From Paracentrotus lividus (taxonomy: Eukaryota; Echinodermata; Echinoidea; Camarodonta; Echinidae), in contig CALNVZ010002100.1 in NCBI GenBank assembly GCA_940671915.1, positions 6,261,861 to 6,325,860 of the forward strand: 64,000 nucleotides of DNA, in the 5' to 3' direction. The notes below the pieces were generated by a model. That model did no database searches and had not been told where the DNA came from. It saw nothing but the letters and a program-made list of their open reading frames with translations. How positions within the stretch are numbered: the stretch's first letter is position 1; every line of letters starts with the position of its first letter. Below are positions 15,001-27,000 of this stretch, piece after piece. The position numbers were made by a program, and so were the translations under genes.

Positions 15001-18000
15001 TTACGATTCATATGCTAATTAGGCCATTGTTCGTATTATGCTAATTATATCGTATCTACAAAACATATCATCTCATGAATTAATGTGATGTCTTCAATAA
15101 AGTGATTTGCAATGTTGTATTGCACAATATTCAGGCTTTCCAGATAAAAAAATTGATAATTAATCCCATAGGCTAATATTAATGCATAGGCTAACATGCA
15201 TATTAGCTGATTATGCTAACTAGGCCATTTAATACAAAAGCACTACTTAAAAGATAAAAAATAATATCATAAATGAATTTCTCGTCGTAAAATACCCTTA
15301 AAAAGTCGTTTCATCCATATTAGTCCGGCATCCCAGAAGATTTATTCAAGCGAAAAGCGCCGGAACAACTGACCCCATAGGGGGTTGGGATGGACCCTGG
15401 GCCTCACAAAAATGAATTGCTGCCGGGTCTGAGCTGTGGCCTTCCCGCCAAAATCACACATTTTGTGACGTCACTACCGGAAGTTACTTTTGAGACAATG
15501 TACAGGGAGTGCACTTGACACTATCACACAAAACGTGTCCCCAACATATTTTTAGGGCTTCATTTTTTATTTTCTTTTTTTGAGTTTGATTAACCGATAG
15601 TATACGATGCCACCACAATGAGTTTTTCCTGGCATTTTCGTCCCTGAGATCGATGATAGCGACGTTAACATCGTGGAGCGACGTCGTCGATTTGCGACCA
15701 ATTTGTCTGTTTTTTTAACTCGTTTCGGTTTCAATTTTAAAGTTTTGTTTAGATTGTGTTAAAATATCCGATTGCTCTGAAACTTTGCCAACGTCTAAAG
15801 CAAGTCCTCCGCTTTCTGGAACATATTTGGTTTTATAAGTTACATGTATTTTTCCTATTTGGGCCATTTAAGTAACATAGTTTTAAGGAAAATCGGTCAA
15901 AAAAGAGAGACTTTTTGAGGGGTAATATTTCCGAGCCATTCATAATACACGTGTTGTATGGGGATTAATACCGAACTCATTATAATCTCACAAACATACT
16001 CATTATCCCCTTGTCCCACTATCGTCTCCCTATCATATGCCCACACCCACCCACCCACTTACCCACACACACACACACACATACACACCACACACACGCA
16101 CACACACACGCACACAACACAAACACGCACGCACACTCCTCTTCATCCTCTCTCTCTCTCCTTCTTACGTCGTCTCTAAGTACTTAATTTTGCGTTATAA
16201 TTCCTTCATGAACTTTCAATCCCTCTCTTTGTCACAAATTTCTCCGGTCCCCTCCACATCCTCTCTCTTTTCTTTCCTCTCTCTCTCTCACACCCTCTCT
16301 TCTCTCTTCTCCTTTCTTTATCTCTCTCCTATTACTCCCGTTACACTTCTCTATTAACCCCTCTTACTTCTATCCTCCCCTCTCCTCCCCCTTTTGTTTT
16401 CTCTCTATCAATTTTATTTGCGGTCTGTATAAATTTTATATTTCATATATTTTCATGCAAATAATTATACAGTTTTCAAGCAATTTAAAATGTTGTCTTC
16501 CTTTAATTCAAAGAGATATTTTATCAGATATATTTTTGGTTTCCATTCAACATTGTGAGTTGGGTTTTTTTTTTTTTTTTTTTTTTTTTTTTGGGGGGGG
16601 TTGTTGAAATGTTCAATTATTTTGGATTAGATCCTTTTTACAGGGTATTGATAGAGTAAATCAAGAGAAAATAAAAATTCGTCGGGAGGACTTGAATTGG
16701 CTTCCTCAATCTTCAATGTACAAGCAACCCGTCTATTTACCAGCTTTTCTCCCAGTATGTAAAAAATAATTTATTCTGAATATGAACATCACAATCAGTG
16801 GAAGGAAAGATTGATCAGTGGTCAAACAGTTCACATATCTTGGTAGTTGTCATCTCAAATTGTGCATTACAGCACTAGAGAAATAAAAAACTCGAATTGC
16901 ACTAGCCAAGAATGCATTCTCAAAACATAGGCAGAACACTGACACAAAAAAGCTAAAACAAAAGCCTAAAAAAGAGGCTTTTCAATGTGTCTGGTCTGGA
17001 GTGTTGCTTTATATGCATCAGAGACGTGGACGATAAAGAAAGCAGGAGAAAGGAGGATGATAGCCTAGAAATGTGGTTGTGGAGGAGAATGGAAGGAATT
17101 AGCTGGAAAGATCGTGTCACAAATGACGAAGTACTGAACAGCAGTGAATGAAGAGGATCTGAGAGAAAGAAGGAGACGAAAGAAGAACTGGTTGGGGCAC
17201 ATCCTGAGGGGAATAACATGCTCAGAGATGTGCCTGGAAGGGGAAAATAAAGGCAAAAGGGGAAAGGTAGACCAAGGTTTGGGATGGGTTGTCGTCGGAA
17301 CTGAAAGAGGCAGCAGAAACGTATTGAAACCATGAAGCGGAAGTCCCAAGACAGAGACAATGGGAGAAACTACTAAAGGCTCTGGTGTTTTGACCTGCCC
17401 TTAGGCAGAACACGACGAAGAAGAAGATGTAAAAGTTTTAAAGTTTAACAACATGGGAAGACATCTCTAAGTCCCTAAGTAAACAAGCGTTCTATGACAA
17501 TTTTACAGCAAAACAAAGCGTGGTGGATACGAAAACGTTACCTTTAACTTTTGCTGTAGCTCTAAAAACATATAGATCTGCTAGCACCAAGATAATTATG
17601 AGTTATGGGGAAAAGGGCTTAATTAGAGCTACATCGTCTTTTTATCAGGGCTGGTGATCTGGTTTAAAGATCACTTTCTGATTTCACGAAAGGAAGGTTC
17701 TACAAGTGGTGTGAAACATGGTAAAGGGCGCTATCAACAATCAAGTTCTAGCTGCTGTGATGAAGCAACACTGCCCAATAACGTGTTGTACATATAAGGT
17801 TTTGGAAGATGTTTACCCAAGGAGTGTTTGAAGCTCCTTGGTTTACCCTTCCCATGTCATGTCGGTGTTAGATCATGACAATGACCCACCTACGTACACT
17901 GGCTCCTTGATGACAGTGCTGCACTGAATGATCTCTAAGAGAGATATAAGAGCTTCTTCGAGGATACCATGAACTTACTGGAAATAATAGAGGCACAGCT

Positions 18001-21000
18001 CCAGAAAATAGGCCTAGCCTATGCTATCTACCTCATCGTACGTGTCATAAAGTGTATCGTGATCTACATCTCACCGAACGGATGGATGATATCGATTATA
18101 GCGTCTATTTACTTCACAATGGGTTACCGATGTGTTCTTGCTATGAAAATTATATTATGAAATTATGCAAGGTGGGGATCCATTTTTCTCAAGAAGCTTC
18201 AGGAGCTTGACGCCAACGAACAGTTAAATTTCTGAGGCTGATGCATGTTCATACAACGAAGCATGTCCATACATTGCTTAATTAACTAGTCAGTCATATC
18301 CACCCAAGCCATGGACGATCATTGCCCTTGAGCTGGAATGTAAATTATTTCGAACGGCAGCTACATTTGAGACTCATGCCCTTGCCAGACCTATCACTAA
18401 CAATTTGACGAGTTTTTATCTGTATGGCTCAGTTATATTAATGTAGAATACTGAGATGTAGATTGAATTACATGGACGTGGACTGGTGCTGTCTTACGCG
18501 AGTTTCATTTACTCTCCGCGACTCGAACAGACCATTAAAAAAAATAGATTAATTAATAATAAAAAAAATTAATAAGCCTTTGGTCATGGCTCTGTATGCT
18601 GGTTTGCTTTGCAGAAGATAGTTTCATGAATGATGTTATATTACCAACAATCCAACTTTCTGAAATCACAGAGAGATTTTGTGCAACACTGATCTGCTTC
18701 CTTTCTGCGTTAAGTTTTCTGTAGAACCTGCCTAAGTTGTCTTCTTCTTGTTTATACAATAATGTTAGAGGAGTTAACGTTACTACAGAGGAATCAGCCT
18801 GGCGTGTGCATCAAATCCAGTTATTAATTGCTCATGACACTCAGCCGGATAAGGGAAGATAATGGTCCCGAGCTGAGAATCAATTAGAACGGATTTATAG
18901 GTAGAACCACGGTTGCTCAAATCCTGGATCAATGAAGAGGTTAAAACTGAACAAAAATGCCTACAGTGCTGACTTTGTTGATGTCAAAGAAAGCTTTCGA
19001 TTCATCCGTCGAAAGAAGATGATGAAAAATGTCTACGGTATACCATCATGACCATCAAATCCATGATCAAATCTACTAAATACCATTGACAACGTGGCAC
19101 ACTGTTAAACACAAGGGCTAAAGTTGTGACACCAAATGGAGAGATGGAAGAATTTAACATTCTTGCTTGCAGGAGTTTTGCAAGGAGATACTCCTATACC
19201 TTTGTCTTCACAAATAGTTCTTGAGTATGCACTTAGACTAAGAGAGATAGCTATAGAGGACTCTAAATACCTTGGGTCATAGGTAAATTCAACAGAGTCT
19301 GATGTCACAGATCAGTTGGACAATACCCTGAAAGCTCTGAATAAAATGAGTGCCATCTGGAATCAATCTTGTCTTGAGGAATCAAATTATAGGCTTAAAA
19401 ATAATGCTGATGGTTATTGCTTGCGACACTCAGAGTGGCCGCCAGCAGTCTTATTCTTTGGGACCTAACGCAGGAAGTGTTGTATACAACACAAGACGTA
19501 CCCAGGCATTATGAAATCTGATACTGGAGTAGTTGCAACTTGGCACAGACGAGCTGAAAAACTGCATGCGTAACCAGTAACAGGGATAACTCGGGATTCG
19601 TGCTAGGTCTCGGCAGTTTAGCGGCCTGGTAGGTAGGGTGGTAGGTATAAGATCTCTAGCTCTTGAAAGCACCCTCTTACGTCAGCTTGTTCACTTATTT
19701 CTGCCTCTAGGTCAAGACTGACAAGAAGCAGTGGTGGTACACATTTCGTTATGAGAGAGTGAAAACCCATTTTCTCAAAGCACAAAGGGAATTAGTGACA
19801 ATTGCTCTGCCTTATAACGTCAACTCAAGTTCTAGAATAGAATTAGTCGTACATCCTGCCTCAAGAATATCTCGTTCTTTGGTATCCATGTCCTAGATCT
19901 CGTTGAGAAAGAGGAATTGCCTTCTTATTTTGCAGATTCCAAACAAAGAATCGGTTTCCTAAGGGGAAACCATCTATAATCATTATTCGTGTGGTGTACT
20001 GTCGATCACGATAATTAATGTATCTGACACAGGTATACAACACAAGATTCTGTAGCTGTGCCTCTATTATTTTCGTTGTAAGGTCTCCTGACCCGAAAGA
20101 AAATCTAGTACCTCATTGGCGGATCATTCAGTACAGCATTGTCAGTTAGAATTTGGAAGTGTCGTACGCTGGAGTTGTAGAAAATCAGTTGTAGAATTGC
20201 ATTTTCGTGAAACTGAGGCAAGTGATCCTTCGATCAGGACACCATAGCCTCGGTGAGAGATGCTCTATTGCTGATCCAGTCACGAGGATTCGCAGAGTTT
20301 CCCCAAAAAAAGCACATCTATTAGTGAAAATCGTCCCGTAGCCATGTTATATTAAAAGTTGGCGCTTGTAATACCTGAATGGAATATACCTTCAGATCAG
20401 GTCAGGTAATGACCATTTATATGCCTACCCGTTTCTTTTTCTGCAAATCTGTCACGGAACGCTTGACGCGGGCTGAAAAAAGATATCCCTGTGAGTAAAT
20501 CGTGACTTAGGCACTGTCTTCAATTGATTAAGAGGCATTCATTACAATATTTTGAGAAAAAGCCGGTGTTCGAATGAAGTTTAAGATGAAAAATGAAGGA
20601 ACCACCTGACACCCTTCTTCTCCGGGCCCCGCTGAATCTTCACTTTCTCCTAAATATTGCTAAATAATCTTTGTTTATATACACCTTTGATGTGATACTA
20701 ATGTTGACAACGTAAAACACCGAAGAAAAAAAAGAACAAAATAAATATATCAATATTAACGAAGACTTTGATTGATATACATGTAGATTTTTATCACTTA
20801 TTCATAATGAAAAGGGGAATGGAGGATAGTAGTAAAAAAAAGGTTGTTAGAGAAGTGTAACGGGAGTGAATAGAAAGATAAGGAGAAGGAGAAGACAAAG
20901 AGAGGTGTAGATAAGAGAGAGGAAAGACAAAGAGAGGTGTAGATAGAGAGAGGAAAGTCAAAGAGAGGGAAAGGGAAAGGGGGCGGAGAAATTTGTTACA

Positions 21001-24000
21001 AAGAGAGGGATTGGAAGTCACGAAGGACTTATAACACAAAATTAAGTACTTTGAGACGACTAAGAAGGAGAGATGTGAAGAGGAGTGTGTGTGCATGCGT
21101 GCGTGTGTGGTGTGTTTGCGTGTGTGAGGGTGTGTGTGGTGGTGGTTGTGGTGTGTGTGTGTGTGTATGTGGGGTGAGTGGGTGTGGGGCATATGATAGG
21201 GAGACAATGGTAACAAGGGATAATGAGTATGTGGTGAAAATATAATGAGTTGTAAACATACAACAGTGTTTTTTCTTTTTAATTTCATAAAACTTATTAT
21301 GAATGGCTCGGAAATATTACCCTCAAAAACTCTCTTTTTTGACCGATTTTCCTTAAAACCATGTTACTTAAATGGCCCAAAAATAGGATAACAATACTGT
21401 ACTTATAAAACAAATATGTTCCAGAAAGCGGAGGACTTGCTTTAGACGTTGGCAAAGTTTCAGAGCAATCGGATATTTTAACACAATCTAAACAAAACTT
21501 CAAAATTTGAAACCGAAAACGAGTAAAAAAACGGACAATTGGTCGCAAATCGACGACGTCGCTCCACGATGTTAACGTCGCATCATCGATCTCAGGGACG
21601 AAAATGCCAGGAAAACTCATTGTGGTGCATCGTATACTACTATCAAACTCAAAAAAGAAAATAAAGAAGCCCTTAAAAATATGTTGGGATCACGTGTGAT
21701 TAGTGTCAAGTGCACCTCCCTGTACCATTGTCTCATAAGTGACTTCCGGTAGTGAAGTCACAAAATGTGTGATTTTGGCGGAAGGCACAGCTCAGAACCG
21801 GCAGCAATTCATTTTTGTGAGGCCCAGGGTCCATCCCAACCCCTATATGGGGTCAGTTGTTCCGGCGCTTTTCGCTTGAATAAATCTTCTGGGATGCCGG
21901 ACTATATTTGGGGTTCTTTGAATTACGATTAGCCACATTATTCAATACACAAAATATGCTAATTAGGTCATTATTCTAATTATGCAAATTAAAAAAGTTG
22001 CCCAAGGTTGCCAAGCTGGCAACCAAGCTAAATTTTCTTAAATACCCATATACTAGTAGAACACGAATCAACCAAAAAACCTTGTACTTAAAGACTTTTC
22101 CGGGTCTTGTACATGGCCTATAGGACCATCTACTGGACTAGTAAACTTCAGTAATAAAATCTCCTTTTATATATCATGTATTTACACAATTTACAACCCA
22201 GAAGTCACAACTGATACACATTCCAATGCAGAAGTAGTGCTTGTCTAATTGTTTAAGGATGACACAGTGTTATATAATTTGTTGATAATTAATGACCGTT
22301 TTTAGGAAGGACTTTGCCTCTGCTTTCAGTTTAGATTTCAAAAAGTGTAGTTGCTTTATAGTGCATGGATATATTTTAGAGGTTATGCCTATACAGTCTG
22401 TGTCAAATAAAATGGTACAAGTGGAAACCATTATTTTTTTATAGTATGAAAATTGATCACAACCTGGTATCGTTTGGTATTTTCACAAAGTAAGAAAATC
22501 ATACTTTCTTCTGCAATTTTTTCATCACATTTGGTGATGTAATTTTTGAGATATGACTAGTTTTCTACAATTTTTTCAAGAAAAGTTAATTTTTCGCACG
22601 CCGTCCCATGCCTTTGTGTAGGTTTTGCATATTGGCCATGAATTCAGCACTCCAGAACAATAGAAGTGCGTAATTTCGATTTGTTCCTTGTCGCACAAAA
22701 TTTAGCATAACTTTTGTTTTACGAAAGCAAATTATACAGNNNNNNNNNNNNNNNNNNNNNNNNNNNNNNNNNNNNNNNNNNNNNNNNNNNNNNNNNNNNN
22801 NNNNNNNNNNNNNNNNNNNNNNNNNNNNNNNNNNNNNNNNNNNNNNNNNNNNNNNNNNNNNNNNNNNNNNNNNNNNNNNNNNNNNNNNNNNNNNNNNNNN
22901 NNNNNNNNNNNNNNNNNNNNNNNNNNNNNNNNNNNNNNNNNNNNNNNNNNNNNNNNNNNNNNNNNNNNNNNNNNNNNNNNNNNNNNNNNNNNNNNNNNNN
23001 NNNNNNNNNNNNNNNNNNNNNNNNNNNNNNNNNNNNNNNNNNNNNNNNNNNNNNNNNNNNNNNNNNNNNNNNNNNNNNNNNNNNNNNNNNNNNNNNNNNN
23101 NNNNNNNNNNNNNNNNNNNNNNNNNNNNNNNNNNNNNNNNNNNNNNAACAAAGTGATCAGCAGAAAAAATCTTTTGGCTTTAATTTGGTACCTCATACAC
23201 ACATCATTTGATAAGATTTCACACCTAAATTATTTTCTCTCGACTGTACCATATTTTTTGACACAGACTGTATATTGCTGTACATGCATTTCGTTAGGTA
23301 ACTTTATCAATGGAACTAGAAAGATGTGGATCAAAATAGGAAGACACTCAATTTTAGGGTATGTGTAGGAAGGGGGGGGGGTGGTAACAAACTACAAAAA
23401 AAAAAACAAAACACACATATTAAAGGATTTTGTATCTTTCAAAAACAAGAGCAATTAGATAAGATGAATAAGATTATATTGCTCTAACCAGTAAAAGCGA
23501 GGATTTTGTATCTTTCAAAAACAAGAGCAATTAGATAAAGATGAATAAGATTATATTGCTCTAACAGTAAAAGCGAACTACTGAAAGTTTCAGATAAAAT
23601 GGAAGTCACTAACTATCTTAAAACAGTGTAACAAACTATGCTAAGCATACAGCAGATAACGAGAAAATTTACTACCACTCTGTTGCAAGCTTAGCAGCCC
23701 GGTAGGGACGGGGACTACATGACTGGAAATGCGGGGTATGTTGTGCTGCGTCAAAACGCACATGGTTTTCATCCCCATTTTGGAATGGGTTTGAAAATTT
23801 AGTATGAAATCATTGATATCTGGGAAGTAAAGCAAGCAATTAGCTTGCAGTTTTGAAGAGATGCCAGACTGACTGTGTTTATAATCATGTTGGCAAAATG
23901 AGTTAAATTGAATAAATTATCATTTGAAAATCAATCAATGTTATTGCATCCCTTTAAGAAATATATAGTGATTTAATACCCTTACTGTGCCATTGATAAA

Positions 24001-27000
24001 ATATCTTCCAGACTTCACAAATAAATCACACAAAGAGTTAAATAGAGTGGATCTGAGAAGCGAGAGTGCAAAAAGAGAAAGAAAACACTATCTTGCCTGT
24101 AGGAAGTGAAGCTACAATTGGATTAGCCCTCGCCAATTATACCAAACATGCCATGAACTTCCCCTGAATCTATGGCTGCTATTCATTGGTGTTTGGGGTC
24201 CTTCTCACTGACAAAGACCTTTCTTTATGATGGACATGTATGCTATTAAACATATATGTGATTATCATCTCAAAATGACACAAGTCGCCGAGGAAAGTGT
24301 CCAGGAAAATCGGCAAAATAATAAATTTTTAAATACTTTCCCTTTATCGTTTTCACTCAATTTTTTTTATAGACCACACATGAAACATTGAACAATCAGG
24401 AAATAAAAAAAAATGTCCCCCCGAATTTTGACTTTTTTATTATTTTGCTGATTCCCTCGAATCAAAATGGTAGTTGCCCGGCGAGTTGTGTCTCACTTTG
24501 ATAGGATGAATCACATATTTGAAACTGCTGCATATTGTTGTCGAGCTTTATACAGACAAATGAACGCCCTGATTATGGGTGTGTTTATAACATTTAGTAA
24601 TATGATTGATGTTACAGTACGTTGTTATGAATGCAGTCTATATAGAGCTGTACTGTAATAGCTAAATATTCAAAGCCATGTATGCAAATGTATCTGTCCT
24701 TATACTCGCTATTTCCTGTATACATGCATACTAAATATTTGATTGAGAGGTTTTGGGTGATCTGTGGTTTCAAATTCAATGTTCTTATGCCCGCATTGTG
24801 CATGTACAATGTACAACAAGTGTATAGTTTTGTATTTGAATAGAACTCACTTAAAACTATTTTTTTAGAAACAAGGAAATTAATTACTCAAAAGTAGCAG
24901 TATAATTAAACAACATGTAGGCCTCTGGAAAGCTATTACAGTGGCTTTATTCCAAACTGTTGTTTCAACTTAATTAATCATGGGTCATGAATTCATACAC
25001 CAATTGTTTAGAACAAAAATTATTTCTGAGGAGGAAAAAAAGAAACATTTTGCTTTGAACTTCAGCTCCCTATTTTCTCCAGGGTAATTGATTTGACCAT
25101 AATTCCCCAAAATTACTATGAAAAAATAATTTGATCTTTGTGGTACTTTGGATAGGCTACATCTAAGTTGTGGTTTTATTGATAAGTAGGTCGTCATGTA
25201 CAATCAGCAGTTGAAGATTTGTAGGGTGCGTTCATGGTCGAAAACAAAATATATACAGGAACATGATTTATGATACAAAACGCATTTACAGAACACAATT
25301 AAGATCAGATGTGCACCGTTCATGGTCGAAAGTTGCTGATTATTCCTAGATTCTCTTTCAGGTAAAGCTTACTACATTTGCAATTCTCAAGGTCATGATG
25401 GTTGTAAAATCAAAGCTGAAGATCTTTCAAAATAAACTGTTTTCTGCATTTTAATTTTCCTCAGAACGAATATCTGAAATTATTTTTACGACCGGAAATT
25501 GAAATTATCATAGCAAAATTTGTTTTTCTATGTTTCATAATTGCCTTTTGTATCATGATTCATGTTCCTGTTTGAATTTCAAAATGGACCATGAACACAC
25601 CCTTAGTCACCGCAGATTTATCGGTATATGTGAACACAGCTTGTGGGACTTTAAGTCAGCTGCAAGTGCCATTGAAGCGCATAACATCCTTCCATCCTTC
25701 CATCTAGCCACCAAACTCTTAACCGAATCACCTCCATGCTATATTGGTAAATGAGATCAAGGTCACGTCAAGGTCAACATCAGAGTGACAACCATGGACT
25801 TGAGTAGTTTATGGGGACAGACCCCTCCTTGGTTATGCCAAGATCGACTTCCGAGTTACAACCATGGAATTGTGTAGTCTATGGGGACAAACCCCTCCTT
25901 GGTTATGCCAAGGTCAACTACAGAGTTACAACCATGGACTTGTGTAGTCTATGGGGACAGACCCCTCCTTGAATGTGGATTGATTTATTGGGCCCTCTTT
26001 GTCGAAATAAATTGTAGCAGTTGGTAGGTACACTATTATGAGAGGTAAGAAATAATAAAATTATAAACATTAGCTCACGATTTCATGTTTTAAGTTTGAT
26101 AGTAAACTGTACTTGAAATATTACGGACCTTATATTAAAAATGAGTATTTTGATGGAAAATATGACCAGGAAACTTAAAGTATCGACTTTCATTTAATTA
26201 TAAAGGCAATTAAAGTGAGATGTAAATTATGAAGTTATGGCACAAAAGTGTCATTTGATGTTGCATATAATCTGAGTATTCATCCATAAACATGTTTTAA
26301 TAAGGCTGAGCTAGCATGACTGCTGAATGATGAAGACATGAAAGATATACTTGCAAGGGAACAGAGAAATAGATCATTCCCTTTCCATAAATTGCCTCTC
26401 TGACAAGCAGAGCCTAGAAGGAGAATATAACCAAAGTTATGTGAAGCTGTGTCTTATCCTCGGCCAATTTGATTTATTGACATAAAGCTCCATGGATACT
26501 TTGTGAACGCGGAATGGATGTAGATTCATATTTAAAGGCATTCATGAATGGCACAAATTCATTGAATAATTTCTGCATTTAAGATGTTTCAGTCTGCTGA
26601 ATACTTAATATTGGGCAAAGGCAGGGAGATTCAAACAAACGTTTCCTTTAATTTATTTTGAGGGAGGCCATGCCATATTACTGTCAAAAGAGAACATTGC
26701 CAGTTTGGATTGATTATCAAAACATGCTAAAAACTGCATTAGCTCAAAAGCATAACTTAAATTTATTCACAGAAGGGACTGCCGCATGCGTATTATTGTA
26801 CAGAATATGAGTTTTATTTCCTTAATTTGTATTTCTGTGTAAACTTATTTGTCGTAGTATAGTATAAAATAGCCTTGAATATGCCACTGTAATCAAGTTT
26901 CATTTGATTGATTTCTGTAATTAATAAACATAGAGTTTGTGTTGTGGCTGTATCACAGTATACTAGTACTGTATTTTGGTTTTGAGAATATCTTAAAAAC

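Larger units (their letters stand above)
15323..21902. mobile_element. Large (6.6 kb) inverted-repeat element nested in the outer foldback
   Basis: The ends are GTCCGGCATCCCAGAAG at 15323 and its inverse ending at 21902. The inverted arms are about 1.08 kb each (15323-16395 and 20808-21902). They share CGCCGGAACAACTGACCCC, GACGTCGCTCCACGATG in inverse, and mirrored CA/GT and CT/GA microsatellites. It is flanked by the direct repeat ATATT. The ~4.4 kb core holds two degraded LINE fragments in permuted order and no recognisable transposase. Otherwise the core (17430-18950 and 19430-20800) is unrecognised. Confidence 0.8.
11934..22140. mobile_element. Outer foldback element of a nested transposon complex
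   Basis: The ends are inverted: TAGTCCAGTAGA at 11934 and TCTACTGGACTA ending at 22140. Matching inner blocks follow, including ACCCGGAAAAG, AAGTACAAGGTTTTTT and GGTTGCCAGCTTGGCAACC. The left arm is 11934-12787. The right arm is 14310-15322 plus 21903-22140, split by the later 6.6 kb insertion. Without insertions the element would be about 2.1 kb, nearly all inverted repeat. The right arm has one extra copy of a ~360 bp module (14610-14950 and 14950-15310). The arms are studded with ATGCTAATTA. I see no transposase, so it is presumably non-autonomous. Confidence 0.82.

Noticed and set aside
16037..17360. Several 60-135 codon frames of His/Thr/Ser/Leu/Phe-rich protein
   Set aside because: They are produced by CA/CT microsatellites, or lie opposite the LINE remnant.
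22714..23211. 165- and 156-codon frames across the N run
   Set aside because: They are artefacts of undetermined bases.
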